Notes: a model not told the origin generated them from the letters alone. Positions 34,701 to 42,895 are shown, numbered from the stretch's first letter. The stretch is DNA of 64,000 nucleotides from Dinoroseobacter sp039192165 (GCA_039192165.1 JBCCXD010000001.1:496001-560000), one strand, 5' to 3'. Made by a program: numbers and translations.

Positions 34701-34767
34701 GGCAACAGGCGAAGAAGAGCTTGCAACCCTCAGGGCCGCCATTGGACGACTGGCCGAGGTCGCGTAA
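31732..34767 (+). CDS. valS: Valyl-tRNA synthetase
   Basis: A 1011-residue class-I synthetase. HIGH-type motif is PPPNVTGSLHIGHAFNNT; the KMSKS loop appears as KGKKMSKSVGNVVDP. The editing domain contains TTRPETMLGDTGVAVHP. An anticodon-binding domain and a C-terminal coiled coil (EEKARLEKTVIKLEKELGG) complete the protein. The start at 31732 follows GAGGTG at normal spacing. It diverges from the CoxL-like gene across 146 bases and is followed by a DUF1992 gene 10 bases downstream. Confidence 0.97.
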   Translation: MPMEKTFDSASAEPRITEAWERANAFAAGANASRAETYCIMIPPPNVTGSLHIGHAFNNTLQDILIRWHRMRGFDTLWQPGTDHAGIATQMVTERDMAANQEPSRQEMGRAAFVDRVWQQKVKSRGTIIGQLKRLGASCDWSREAFTMGGAPGDPNKGDGSPNFHDAVIRVFVDMYEKGLIYRGQRLVNWDPHFETAISDLEVEQIEVNGNMWRLRYALEGGESYEHPVEFDEEGKPTAYETRDYLTVATTRPETMLGDTGVAVHPDDTRYQHLIGKTVRLPLVGRSLPIVADKYADPEKGTGAVKITPAHDFNDAEVGARTGLRTINIMNTQAGIAVEENAAFLEGCDPAPEAMALHGLDRYDARKRIIALAEKQGWLDGIDADRHMVPHGDRSKVAIEPFLTDQWFVDTSKIVDPALNAVKSGRVKIQPESGEKTYYHWLENIEPWCISRQLWWGHQIPVWYGLNMSLTSAHLAEAGVPAGSAEDWDAIDMGAALAFDGLVHGGEHYHCATTLENVSQKFLDDLASLPAPLNHAQIIEVPDKTAAMDRLAESLSAYAMSQDPTRLVYPVWRDPDVLDTWFSSGLWPIGTLGWPEKTPEMEKYFPTSVLVTGFDILFFWVARMMMMQLAVEDEVPFDEVYLHGLVRDAKGKKMSKSVGNVVDPLEVIDEFGADALRFSSAAMAALGGVLKLDMERIKGYRNFTTKLWNAARFAEMNEVFAHRGASDRSRDDATQTVNRWIVGETAKVREVVDEALAAYRFNDAANALYAFVWGKVCDWYLEFAKPLFASEDADIVQETRETMAWVLDQCFILLHPITPFITEELWAITAEREKPCVHADWPTYTAADLVDAQADREMNWVIDLIEQVRSVRAQMRVPVGLYVPVLQLGLDAAGKAAYAGNETLIKRLARIEGVSETKEPPKGALTIAVEGGTFALPLADIIDVAEEKARLEKTVIKLEKELGGIRGRLGNQKFLASAPEDVVTENRARLATGEEELATLRAAIGRLAEVA

Positions 34768-34777
34768 CCTCCCGGCC

Positions 34778-35113
34778 ATGAGCCGCAAGTTTCGCGAACG
34801 CACCGAGGCACAGATTCGCAAGGCCTCAGCCGAAGGGCAGTTCGATAACCTCCCCGGTGCGGGCAAACCCCTGCCCGCCCATCCCGAAGAGGCGATGATC
34901 GATCCGATGGATGCTGTCGGCAACCGGATCATGGCCGAAGCCGGGGCCTTGCCTGCAGAAATTACTCTGAAAAAACAAATGGATGCCGCGCGCGCCGCCT
35001 GGCAGTCGGCAACCGACCCAGATGAAAAGGCCCGCCTCATGGCAGAAATCGCGCGCCTCAACACGCGGTATGAGATCGCCCGCGAAGCCCGCAAAACGTT
35101 TCAGGGCCCCTGA
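34778..35113 (+). CDS. DUF1992 (DnaJ-homologue C28-type) protein
   Basis: A 111-residue helical protein. The core IRKASAEGQFDNLPGAGKPLP matches DUF1992, a domain also found in eukaryotic DNAJC28 without the J domain. The C-terminal helices are charged (KARLMAEIARLNTRYEIAREARK). Function is unknown. It begins 10 bases after the valS stop and is probably co-transcribed. The ribosome site is weak. Confidence 0.82.
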   Translation: MSRKFRERTEAQIRKASAEGQFDNLPGAGKPLPAHPEEAMIDPMDAVGNRIMAEAGALPAEITLKKQMDAARAAWQSATDPDEKARLMAEIARLNTRYEIAREARKTFQGP

Positions 35114-35124
35114 CCCGGCTTCTG

Positions 35125-35145
35125 TTCTTCTTTGCAAAAATACTC
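35125..35145 (-). repeat. Rhodobacteraceae T-rich intergenic motif, copy 1
   Basis: Read on the minus strand the motif is GAGTATTTTTGCAAAGAAGA plus one A. I recognise it as a motif often found after genes in this family, usually behind a GC hairpin. Here it lies 12 bases after the DUF1992 stop in reverse orientation. A related copy is at 61723-61743. The family-wide statement is from memory. Confidence 0.45.
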
Positions 35146-35317
35146 AATTCTTTGGTTCAACAAGCGCCTGGCGGCTGGTCATACAAAGCTGTTCTTGCAA
35201 AATAATCGGGCTATGGTTGTGACCAGGCGCAGTGTATTGACCCAGACGTGACCCCAGACCACCCCGGACTCGGCTATATTGAGACCATGGGAGGTTCGAT
35301 GAACAGGAGATGCCCCC

Positions 35318-35542
35318 ATGTCTGAAGAGCGGAAGATTGGTCGGGTACAGGATTACACCCTTCCGTTTTTGATCGCTTTCGGCATCGTTCTTTTTTGTGT
35401 TCTTGGCTTTGTCTGGGCTCTCTACGGTTTCCTGCCGGCGCTTTGCGCTGCGTATCTGCTGGACCAGTTTTTTCGCCGCAAGCCGCTCGTCCACAACGGG
35501 ATCAAGCCGGTGGATTGGGAGCCGCCGCACAAACGTGACTAG
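35318..35542 (+). CDS. Small membrane protein, unknown function
   Basis: A 74-residue protein with one long hydrophobic stretch at about residues 15-48 (probably two short helices: LPFLIAFGIVLFCVLGFVWA and FLPALCAAYLL), flanked by charged ends. AGGAGA lies 9 bases before the ATG. It ends PVDWEPPHKRD. No family is recognised. Its last 41 bases overlap the end of the convergent aminotransferase gene. Confidence 0.68.
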   Translation: MSEERKIGRVQDYTLPFLIAFGIVLFCVLGFVWALYGFLPALCAAYLLDQFFRRKPLVHNGIKPVDWEPPHKRD

Positions 35543-36716
35543 CGGCCTCGAGTGCGCCTCCACCGTGCGGTACACCCAGCGCTTTCAGTCCGGCATCCAT
35601 CGCCCCTAAAACACCCAGCACCATATGCGCGTTTACATGCCCCATATGGCCGATACGTAAAAACCCATGCCAGGCGGGATCGCTGTCGGCGGCCATACCC
35701 AAGCCGATGCCCAGCGTGATGCCGGCATTCTCGGTGACCCAATTCCGCAGCGCTGTGCCTTGCGGGGCTGTCAGGCGCACGGTGGTGACGGCGTTGCTGC
35801 GAAAGGCAGGGTCAGAGATGTTGCAGGCAATCTCCCCGCCCTGCCCCCAGGCATCCAGCGCGGCCCAGACCGCTTGAGCCAGCGTCGCGTGACGCGCCAG
35901 CGCCGCGCCCAGCCCTTCTTCTTCAAGCAGCATCGTGAGCGCCTCGCGGAGCCCGTAGAGATGGTGGGTCGGCGCCGTGCCACAAAAGTACTGATAGAAG
36001 GCATCAGGCTCTGCCCGATTGCGCCAGTCCCAGTAACTCGAAACCCGCTTCAACTCGGACCGGTACGCCGCTGCCTTGTCGTTGAAATACACAAACGACA
36101 TGCCTGGCGGTGTCATCAGTCCTTTCTGGCAGCCGGCGACCATTACATCGACCGCCCAGTCATCCATACGAAAGTCATCGCATCCCAAACAGGCAATACT
36201 ATCGACCATCAAAAGCCCTGCGAAGTCCGCGGCATCCAGCGCGAGGCGTAGCGCCGCAATGTCGTTGCGCACCGAGGTCGCGGTGTCGACCTGGACGGCC
36301 AGAACCGCCCGGAAACCTGCCGCATCCGGTGCGCGCAAACGTTCTGCGACCTTGGCCATGTCAATCGGGGCGCGATTTCCAAAACTGAGGGTTTCGACTT
36401 CCAGCCCCACGGCTTCTGCCATGACCGCCCAGCTCTTGGCGAACTGGCCTGTGGCCAACACCAAAATCCGATCACCGGGCGCCAGCGTGTTGACCAGGGC
36501 TGCTTCCCAGGCTGCATGTCCGTTGCCGATATACATGGCCACCTGTCCGGAGGATCGCGCCACGCGCTTCAAATCGGGCACGATCGTTTCGACCATATCG
36601 ACAAGCGGACCGGTATAGATATTGGGGGCAGGTCTGTTCATGGCCTGCAAGACACGGTCCGGCGCCACCGAGGGTCCTGGAATAGCCAGATAGTGGCGGC
36701 CGTTTGCAAGGCTCAT
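35502..36716 (-). CDS. Class-V aminotransferase (serine/alanine-glyoxylate type)
   Basis: A 404-residue fold-type I PLP enzyme of the alanine/serine-glyoxylate (or serine-pyruvate) aminotransferase family. It opens with IPGPSVAPDRVLQAM. The PLP-binding lysine is in VMVAGCQKGLMTPPGMSF, the phosphate-contacting acid in LLMVDSIACLG, and the substrate arginine in FLRIGHMGH. It transfers amino groups between small amino acids and glyoxylate or pyruvate; the exact pair is not fixed. The start at 36716 has AGGAGC 7 bases before it. The C-terminus overlaps a convergent small gene. Confidence 0.88.
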   Translation of the reverse strand: MSLANGRHYLAIPGPSVAPDRVLQAMNRPAPNIYTGPLVDMVETIVPDLKRVARSSGQVAMYIGNGHAAWEAALVNTLAPGDRILVLATGQFAKSWAVMAEAVGLEVETLSFGNRAPIDMAKVAERLRAPDAAGFRAVLAVQVDTATSVRNDIAALRLALDAADFAGLLMVDSIACLGCDDFRMDDWAVDVMVAGCQKGLMTPPGMSFVYFNDKAAAYRSELKRVSSYWDWRNRAEPDAFYQYFCGTAPTHHLYGLREALTMLLEEEGLGAALARHATLAQAVWAALDAWGQGGEIACNISDPAFRSNAVTTVRLTAPQGTALRNWVTENAGITLGIGLGMAADSDPAWHGFLRIGHMGHVNAHMVLGVLGAMDAGLKALGVPHGGGALEAASHVCAAAPNPPA

Positions 36717-36769
36717 GGGGCGCTCCTGTTCCGCTGTCACCTCGAGAGGTATCAGCACCGCAGGCAGCG

Positions 36770-37474
36770 TCAATCCCGGTTCACGGCCTGTCCTGACGAC
36801 CGGTAGGCCTTTGCCAGAGCCGCCGGGTCGGCGCCCGCATAATACAAGAGCAAAAGCTTTAGATTTCGCGCTCCGCGCAGCACCCAGCCCTCGGCCTGAA
36901 ACCGCGCCGCGGAGGTCCGTGCGACAACTCCAAGTGGGGCCAGTTGGCCGCGAAGGCTACGAGCCAGCGCGACATCCTCCATCAACGGAAGATCAGGATA
37001 GCCGCCGACGCTGTCCAGAAGGTCCTGATGCAGCACCAGCCCCTGATCGCCATAAGGCAAACCCAAAAACCGGCTGCGAAGGTTGGCCCATCCAGCCACA
37101 GCCCTAGGGGCCAGGCCCTCAGCGTCGAACTCCAGCGCGCCGTAGCGGGCCCGCGTTGGGGTCCTGAACGCCGCCTGCACGGCGTCTGACCAGCCCGGCT
37201 GCAGGATCGTATCGGCATGCAGAACCAGTACCCACGGCGATTTTGCGACGGCAATCCCGCGCGCGATCTGCCCGCCACGCCCGGGCGCACCCGCCACCCA
37301 GACAGCTCCGGCATCCGACGCAATCTGCGCTGTGGCATCGCTCGAACCGCCATCGCTCAGGATCAACTCAGAGATCAATCCAGCTTCCAGACCCTCGCCG
37401 AGCGCCGGCAGACTTTTCTCCAGCCCCGCGGCAGCATCCAGAACAGGTATGACAATCGAAAGTGGAGCAGGCAT
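36770..37474 (-). CDS. Family 2 glycosyltransferase (TIGR04283-like)
   Basis: A 234-residue GT-A fold transferase. It begins LSIVIPVLDAAAGLEKSLPAL, carries the acidic site SELILSDGGSSDAT, the conserved GAPGRGGQIARG and the DxD-like VLVLHADTIL, and ends with GLPYGDQGLVLHQDLLDSVGGYPDLPLMEDV. These are marks of the rSAM/selenodomain-associated transferase 2 group (TIGR04283). The acceptor is unknown. It lies 53 bases upstream of the aminotransferase on the same strand. The start at 37474 has GAGGC upstream and drops an atypical Cys-rich leader. Confidence 0.85.
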   Translation of the reverse strand: MPAPLSIVIPVLDAAAGLEKSLPALGEGLEAGLISELILSDGGSSDATAQIASDAGAVWVAGAPGRGGQIARGIAVAKSPWVLVLHADTILQPGWSDAVQAAFRTPTRARYGALEFDAEGLAPRAVAGWANLRSRFLGLPYGDQGLVLHQDLLDSVGGYPDLPLMEDVALARSLRGQLAPLGVVARTSAARFQAEGWVLRGARNLKLLLLYYAGADPAALAKAYRSSGQAVNRD

Positions 37475-37568
37475 GGCAGCAAGCCTCGAAAGTTGCACAG
37501 CCCAGAGATTGCATCGGCCGCACAAACCTATATGTGAGCGTGGAACAGGACGGGAGGCTTAACCGCCA

Positions 37569-38339
37569 ATGACCGAAACCACAACCGCACCACAAGCCGC
37601 CGCTGATCGCAGTCTTATCTCTGTTTCCGGACAGGACGCTGAGAAATTCCTGCAAGGCCTGGTAACAAACGATGTTGCGCGCGCAAAAAACGCCCTTGTT
37701 TATGCGGCTTTGCTGACGCCTCAGGGCAAGTATCTTTCAGATTTTTTCATTGCACCCGCGGCGGATGGCTATTGGCTCGACGTGCAGGCCGACCAGGCGG
37801 AGGCGCTGCTGAAAAGACTGACGATGTTCAAACTGCGCGCAACGGTCGACCTGGAGATTACCGATATCCCGGTTTCCCGCGGGCTCGGGCCAAAGCCGGA
37901 GGACGCTTTTGCGGATCCGCGCCACCCCGCGATGGGGTGGCGGCTATATGGGGTTGAAGGTGGCCCGGTTACCACGGATTGGGACGCTTTGCGGGTGGCC
38001 CACGCTATTCCGCAGTCCGGTATTGAATTGGTTCCGAACGACAGCTTCATTCTGGAAATGGGCTTCGAGCGACTGCATGGCGTGGACTTCAAGAAAGGCT
38101 GCTATGTCGGACAGGAAGTGACCGCCCGGATGAAACACAAAACCGAGCTTCGCAAAGGCCTTGCGCAGGTCTTGGTCGAAGGCGCGGCCCCGGTCGGCAC
38201 CGAGATCACCGCCGCAGGAAAAACTGCTGGCACTCTCTTCACCCAGTCCCAGGGAAAGGCTTTGGCCTATCTGCGTTTTGACCGGGCCGGCGATGGTATG
38301 GAGGCAGGCGACGCCAAACTAACCCGCCTGCCAGGTTAG
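37569..38339 (+). CDS. ygfZ: Folate-binding protein YgfZ (Fe-S cluster maintenance)
   Basis: A 256-residue GcvT-fold protein. The YgfZ signature KGCYVGQEVTARMKHK, with its conserved Cys, is present at about residues 177-192. The N-terminal SVSGQDAEKFLQGLVTNDV and the C-terminal barrel (PVGTEITAAGKTAGTL) match the family. YgfZ/IbaG-type proteins use tetrahydrofolate in assembly or repair of certain Fe-S enzymes such as MiaB. It is divergent from the glycosyltransferase gene. Confidence 0.92.
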   Translation: MTETTTAPQAAADRSLISVSGQDAEKFLQGLVTNDVARAKNALVYAALLTPQGKYLSDFFIAPAADGYWLDVQADQAEALLKRLTMFKLRATVDLEITDIPVSRGLGPKPEDAFADPRHPAMGWRLYGVEGGPVTTDWDALRVAHAIPQSGIELVPNDSFILEMGFERLHGVDFKKGCYVGQEVTARMKHKTELRKGLAQVLVEGAAPVGTEITAAGKTAGTLFTQSQGKALAYLRFDRAGDGMEAGDAKLTRLPG

Positions 38340-38350
38340 CCAGAGGACAC

Positions 38351-38788
38351 CTACTGAACCGTGATCGTGATTACTTCTGTCATGATTGGTGGATCATGCG
38401 GAACATGGTTCAGATCACCCAACACAAGTTGCATCGTGTGCTCGCCGGCGGGCAGATCAAGGGTAACCTGGGTCTGGCCACCGCCGAAATGGATATGATT
38501 GTCGTCAGCGGGAATCCCAAACAGCAGTTCATCCCCGCCGTCGGGCCCTTCACCCAGGGACGGGCGATTGAGCAGCAGGTGATGATGGCCTGTCTTTTCC
38601 TTTTCGGTTCCCGCGGGCGCCACACCCATTCCTTCGAGACCGAAGATCACGGTTACAGGGCTAGAGACGGTTGCACCGTCTTCGAGATTGACGAAATAGA
38701 CCTTAGCGCCCTCCGGCGCCGGAGTGTCTCCGGCAAACGCGGCCAAAGGCGCAACAGCAATAAGAGCTGCAACAGCTAGTGACTTCAT
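38351..38788 (-). CDS. DUF4399-family periplasmic protein
   Basis: A 145-residue protein with a clear signal peptide (KSLAVAALIAVAPLAAFAGD) and a small beta-sandwich domain. Conserved histidine-rich stretches, KTGHHHLLLNRP and DDNHIHFGGGQT, together with LGDLNHVPHDPP, match DUF4399. The histidines could bind a metal, which is inference. GGAGG precedes the ATG at 38788. It is convergent with ygfZ. Confidence 0.87.
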   Translation of the reverse strand: MKSLAVAALIAVAPLAAFAGDTPAPEGAKVYFVNLEDGATVSSPVTVIFGLEGMGVAPAGTEKEKTGHHHLLLNRPSLGEGPDGGDELLFGIPADDNHIHFGGGQTQVTLDLPAGEHTMQLVLGDLNHVPHDPPIMTEVITITVQ

Positions 38789-38893
38789 AATTTTCCTCCC
38801 AGTCTGGGGCGTTAAAAGCACCCCTCGGAAGGCATATTAGACGCGCAGGCCCCCAAGTCACTGAAAAACAGGGGCACGATGTGCACAACTGCG

Positions 38894-39457
38894 TCAGGCG
38901 CGCTCAGAATACTCAATCGTTTCTGTGTTAACGATTATGTCTTCGTCCTGCCCGACGAAGGGCGGCACCATGACCTTGATGCCGTTGTCCAGGATTGCCG
39001 GTTTAAAGCTGTTTGCGGCCGTTTGGCCCTTTACCACCGGTTCAGTCTCAACCACTTTGCAGGTTACTTTCTGCGGCAGCGTCGCGTTCAGCGCCTCGGA
39101 TTCGTAGAATTCGATCAAAATCGTCATGCCGTCCTGCAAAAACGGACGACGGTCCCCCAGGATGTCAGCGGGCAGCTCGATCTGCTCATAAGTCTCGTTG
39201 TCCATGAAAACCAGCATGCCGTCGTTTTCATAAAGAAACTGCTGATCCTTCTGTTCCAGCCGCACACGCTCCACCTTGTCCGCAGAGCGAAAGCGCTCGT
39301 TTAGCTTTGAGCCATTGCGTAGATTTTTCAATTCGACCTGCGCAAAAGCACCGCCTTTTCCGGGCTTTACATGGTCAACTTTAACCGCAGCCCAGAGGCC
39401 GTCATTGTGCTCCAGAACGTTGCCTGGGCGAATTTCGTTTCCGTTGATTTTCGGCAT
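38894..39457 (-). CDS. efp: Elongation factor P
   Basis: A 187-residue EF-P, which relieves ribosome stalling at polyproline. The KOW-like first domain carries the site of lysine modification: Lys34 in VKPGKGGAFAQV, where relatives have GKGQAF or GKGGAF. The OB domains contain MDNETYEQIELP and TGKT-like end segments. The start at 39457 gives the canonical MPKINGNEIRPGNVL terminus. No epmA or epmB gene lies in the window. Confidence 0.95.
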   Translation of the reverse strand: MPKINGNEIRPGNVLEHNDGLWAAVKVDHVKPGKGGAFAQVELKNLRNGSKLNERFRSADKVERVRLEQKDQQFLYENDGMLVFMDNETYEQIELPADILGDRRPFLQDGMTILIEFYESEALNATLPQKVTCKVVETEPVVKGQTAANSFKPAILDNGIKVMVPPFVGQDEDIIVNTETIEYSERA

Positions 39458-39667
39458 GGGACAAAACCGTGGCAAAAGGTTGATAGAAGGTTGGCGGCTC
39501 CTATATCTGGCATGCCACCACATGACAAGCCGCAGCAAGTAGGGTCCAACGGCGTAAAGCTATGCGTTAAATGCATATCTGATATTCCTAAATTACATCC
39601 CAGAATCGGTGCGAAATCGTCATATTCGGCGCTACGCCAAACACAAGAGCAATAATAAGGATACCTT

Positions 39668-39988
39668 ATGGCTGACTTCGTCGACGCATCTGCGTTTAAC
39701 TACGAACAGGGCCAGCGGGCTCGTAAATTGTTCGCCGCCGTTGTCCTCGCCGCCTTGGACGATGCCATAGCTGACGACAAGAAGTACGGTAACGGCCCCG
39801 AACAAATCGCGCGGTGGGCGCGATCTCGTGACGGGCGTGAAGTGCTGTCTTGCGCGGGCATCGACCCAAACGAGCGCGTTGTAAATGGGCTCATGGAGTT
39901 CGTTGGACAAGGCGTTCGGACCTCGGTTGCGCTATCGCGCGAAGAGAGTGAACGCAGGAACGCAGCGCAGCAGGCCGAAGCCGCCTGA
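39668..39988 (+). CDS. Conserved hypothetical protein (Rhodobacteraceae)
   Basis: A 106-residue soluble helical protein. It starts MADFVDASAFNYEQGQRARK; the central AALDDAIADDKKYGNGPEQIARWARSRDGREVL looks like a conserved helix pair. I recall close relatives throughout the Roseobacter group but no function. AAGGAT precedes the ATG and a strong intrinsic terminator follows 19 bases after the stop, so it is a single-gene transcript and clearly expressed. Confidence 0.75.
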   Translation: MADFVDASAFNYEQGQRARKLFAAVVLAALDDAIADDKKYGNGPEQIARWARSRDGREVLSCAGIDPNERVVNGLMEFVGQGVRTSVALSREESERRNAAQQAEAA

Positions 39989-40006
39989 ACAGCGCGATGT
40001 TCGGAG

Positions 40007-40044
40007 AAAAAACGCGCGCTCGGCGGAGCGCGCGTTTTTCTTTT
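40007..40044. terminator. Bidirectional intrinsic terminator
   Basis: ACGCGCGCTC (40012-40021) and GAGCGCGCGT (40026-40035) form a perfect 10-base-pair stem with a GGCG loop, flanked by an A-run upstream and TTTTTCTTTT downstream. It can stop transcripts of the 106-residue gene on the plus strand and of the convergent 40048-40617 gene on the minus strand. Confidence 0.88.
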
Positions 40045-40047
40045 GCG

Positions 40048-40617
40048 TCAGAAGAACAAAAGCCACTGCCGGATCACCCAGAGCTCCAAGGCCATGAGGG
40101 CTCCAAAGCCAACCCGCGCCTCCCAGCCTGTAAAGCGCCGCCACAGTGAAATCATGACCGCAAGACAAACCAGCGCTTCCAGCGGTGCAACAAAGCGCGC
40201 GTATTGCCGACTGTCCCAATAGCTGATCGGGCTCTCGTACACCCACATTGTGAACGGCCAGAAATGCGGACGTCCGTCATCGTGGTGTAAAGGTAGATCA
40301 AGCAAGAGATGTAAAAGTGCCGCCCCGGCGAAAGCAAAAACCTCCGGGCGTTTCGACCAGGCCCCGAAGGCCGCCACCACGGCCAAGAGAGGGATCGAGT
40401 TGTCCACAGCAAAGACCCGCTGCCACGCATCAGAGAAATACAGCTCATCGAAGACAACCTGCGGCGGGATTTGCTCGACCAAAAGAGCCCAACCCGCAAG
40501 AAAGTAGAGAGACAGGTCTGGAAAGATCGCGCCTGCGAGGGCTGCGGCTGTCACTGTTGGCGCGTCGGGTTTGGCGAAAAAGCCAGCTCCGAAAATCAGA
40601 TGCGCCGGAGTATTCAT
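40048..40617 (-). CDS. Integral membrane protein, possible metal-dependent hydrolase (YdjM-like)
   Basis: A 189-residue protein with four to five membrane helices. Conserved histidine/aspartate positions (TPAHLIFGAG at the start, AIFPDLSLY, ALLHLLLDLPLHHDDGRPHFWPF) resemble the YdjM/DUF457 membrane metal-dependent hydrolase family. In relatives such genes are sometimes labelled CobQ because they lie beside cobQ; there is no cobyric-acid-synthase motif here. It diverges from cobQ across 59 bases. Confidence 0.72.
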   Translation of the reverse strand: MNTPAHLIFGAGFFAKPDAPTVTAAALAGAIFPDLSLYFLAGWALLVEQIPPQVVFDELYFSDAWQRVFAVDNSIPLLAVVAAFGAWSKRPEVFAFAGAALLHLLLDLPLHHDDGRPHFWPFTMWVYESPISYWDSRQYARFVAPLEALVCLAVMISLWRRFTGWEARVGFGALMALELWVIRQWLLFF

Positions 40618-40676
40618 AGCCTCTTGTCCTCTGCCCATCCGCCGGTCTAGCACAGAAAGTAACGCGTGGAGGCACC

Positions 40677-42131
40677 ATGGCAAAAACCATTATGATTCAG
40701 GGTGCTGGATCTAATGTTGGCAAGTCACTTTTTGTGGCTGGTCTCGCCCGTGCGTTCGCACGGCGCGGTCTGCGCGTGCGCCCCTTCAAGCCGCAAAACA
40801 TGTCCAACAATGCAGCTGTGACCGCTGATGGCGGCGAGATCGGGCGTGCCCAGGCGCTCCAGGCCCGCGCAGCCAGGGTTGCGCCGATCGTGGATATGAA
40901 CCCTGTTCTTTTAAAGCCAGAGACTGAGACCGGTGCTCAGGTGATCGTACAGGGAAAGCGGTTCGCAACTTTGCGCGCGCGCGATTACGCGAAGGCCAAA
41001 CCGCAGCTTCTTGTGCCTGCGGTCGAGAGCTTTCATCGGCTGGCGCAGGATTCCGATCTTGTCCTGATCGAGGGGGCCGGCAGCCCGGCAGAAATCAATC
41101 TGCGCGCTGGCGACATCGCAAATATGGGCTTTGCGGAAGCAGTAAATGCCCCTGTCATACTTGTTGGCGACATTGACCGGGGTGGCGTGATCGCGCAGCT
41201 GGTGGGTACGCAAACGATTCTGCCGCCTGAGGACCGCAACCGTATTGTCGCATTTGCAATAAATAAGTTCAGAGGGGACGTTTCTCTCTTCGATGACGGC
41301 ATGCGTGAGCTCGAGGCGCGTACCGGCTGGGTTCCCTTGGGGGTACTTCCCTGGTTCGCGGATGCCTGGCGCCTGCCCGCTGAGGATGTGATGGATCTTG
41401 CCTCGCGCCGCGGTGGCAAAATAAAAATAGCAGTCCCGCGGCTCAGCAGGATTGCAAATTTCGACGATCTGGACCCGCTGGCGGCCGAACCGGAAGTTGA
41501 TGTACAGCTGATTGAAGAGGGCCGACCGCTGCCGGGTGATGCAGATCTGGTTTTGATCCCCGGATCCAAGTCGACCATGGCCGACCTGGCCCATTTGCGC
41601 GCTCAGGGCTGGGATATCGATCTTAGCGCGCATGTTCGACGCGGTGGACACGTCGTCGGTATCTGCGGCGGATATCAAATGCTCGGAGAGCGTCTGACCG
41701 ATCCCGAGGGTATCGAAGGCCCGCCAGGTGAAATTGACGGGCTAGGATTGCTGCGCACTGAGACAGTGATGCGACCGCACAAGCATCTGCGCGAAGTGGT
41801 CGGGCAGGACTGCGAGAGCGGACATGAGGTACGCGGCTACGAGATTCATATCGGCGAAACCACTGGCGTGGATTGCACCCGCCCCTGGGTTAAAATTGAG
41901 GACCGCGCAGAGGGCGCGATATCGCGCGATGGGCGCATTCGCGGGTGCTATCTGCACGGGCTCTTTGGATCAAATGCCTTCCGTGCGGCATTTCTCGAGC
42001 AGCTCGGAGCAAGCTCCCAAATGGCGAATTTCGAGGAGACAGTGGAAGAGACGCTGGATGCTCTGGCGGATCACATGGAAACCCATCTCGACCTTGATCG
42101 GATACTTAATCTGGCGCGGAGACCGAGTTAG
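40677..42131 (+). CDS. cobQ: Cobyric acid synthase
   Basis: A 484-residue enzyme that amidates adenosylcobyrinic acid a,c-diamide at four positions using glutamine and ATP. The N-terminal P-loop is MIQGAGSNVGKS and continues with RPFKPQNMSNNA; the glutaminase domain has nucleophile Cys in HVVGICGGYQMLGE and His in GCYLHGLFGSNAF. GGAGG precedes the ATG. No other cobalamin-synthesis gene is in the window. Its stop overlaps the convergent PopZ-like gene by four bases. Confidence 0.96.
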   Translation: MAKTIMIQGAGSNVGKSLFVAGLARAFARRGLRVRPFKPQNMSNNAAVTADGGEIGRAQALQARAARVAPIVDMNPVLLKPETETGAQVIVQGKRFATLRARDYAKAKPQLLVPAVESFHRLAQDSDLVLIEGAGSPAEINLRAGDIANMGFAEAVNAPVILVGDIDRGGVIAQLVGTQTILPPEDRNRIVAFAINKFRGDVSLFDDGMRELEARTGWVPLGVLPWFADAWRLPAEDVMDLASRRGGKIKIAVPRLSRIANFDDLDPLAAEPEVDVQLIEEGRPLPGDADLVLIPGSKSTMADLAHLRAQGWDIDLSAHVRRGGHVVGICGGYQMLGERLTDPEGIEGPPGEIDGLGLLRTETVMRPHKHLREVVGQDCESGHEVRGYEIHIGETTGVDCTRPWVKIEDRAEGAISRDGRIRGCYLHGLFGSNAFRAAFLEQLGASSQMANFEETVEETLDALADHMETHLDLDRILNLARRPS

Positions 42132-42823
42132 CGGAGCTCCAGGATTTCAACCTGCAGCGCGCGGTTGATCTCCTGCCGTACAAGTTTGCGGACGCGGGCG
42201 GAAATCTGGTTGCCCAGCTCGCCGCGCAGCTCTTCATGCACAACGCTGATCACCAAAGCCCTTAGCGTATCAACATCGATATAGCCGTCTTCATCCAGAA
42301 AATCGGGCTCCTCGTCGAGGTCAACGCTCGTATTCAGCGCTGCGCGAACCGAGTCCGCGACTGCGTCGCGCACCACCGACTCCAAAGTTGGACGCTTTTC
42401 CGCCTCGGGCAGATCCGAGTCCTCAGTGTAGCCTTGCAATCTGGAGAGCGGATCCGAGTAGCGTGGTGCATCCTGTTGAGGACCGCGTACCTGAAAATCC
42501 TCGGTGAGAAGCAGTTTGGCCTGCATTTGAGCCTGAGTGGGCGGCTTTGGTGCGGGCTTGGGGCGTACAGGAGGTTCATGCGCCACGCGGTTCGCCATGC
42601 GCTGTTCGTAGCGACGACGGGCTTCGATCAAAGCCTCCGCCCGACGGCGTTGTTCAACTTTTGCGGCTGCCGCTGACCCAGAGAAGATCGGTGTTTTCTC
42701 GGCTATGACAGGCGCCTGAGGAGGCCCGGAATACGGATTTTCGACGTTATTCTCTTCAGCCACAATCCGGCGAATTGAGGCCAGCACTTCATCAGGGCTT
42801 TCACTTTTAACTGCAGACGCCAT
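42128..42823 (-). CDS. PopZ/DUF2497-like polar organising protein
   Basis: A 231-residue, mostly disordered protein. The N-terminal helix SPDEVLASIRRIVAEEN matches the conserved start of PopZ/DUF2497, which binds client proteins at cell poles. The middle is rich in Pro, Arg and Gln, and the C-terminal helices (RALVISVVHEELRGELGNQISARVRKLVRQEI, split here for description) would oligomerise. The C-terminus differs from the Caulobacter form. It lies 72 bases after the TolC gene on the same strand. Short inverted repeats (ACTCTA/TAGAGT at 42833-42853) lie just before it. Confidence 0.65.
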   Translation of the reverse strand: MASAVKSESPDEVLASIRRIVAEENNVENPYSGPPQAPVIAEKTPIFSGSAAAAKVEQRRRAEALIEARRRYEQRMANRVAHEPPVRPKPAPKPPTQAQMQAKLLLTEDFQVRGPQQDAPRYSDPLSRLQGYTEDSDLPEAEKRPTLESVVRDAVADSVRAALNTSVDLDEEPDFLDEDGYIDVDTLRALVISVVHEELRGELGNQISARVRKLVRQEINRALQVEILELR

Positions 42824-42895
42824 CAGATTCTCACTCTACCTACTAGATAGAGTAGATTCTAGAAGGCTCTGACACAAGACTAACCTGCAAAGAGC

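Noticed and set aside
42833..42863. Short inverted repeats before the PopZ-like gene as a defined operator
   Set aside because: Several overlapping 5-6 base symmetries exist, but none is long enough to distinguish from AT-rich chance pairing.
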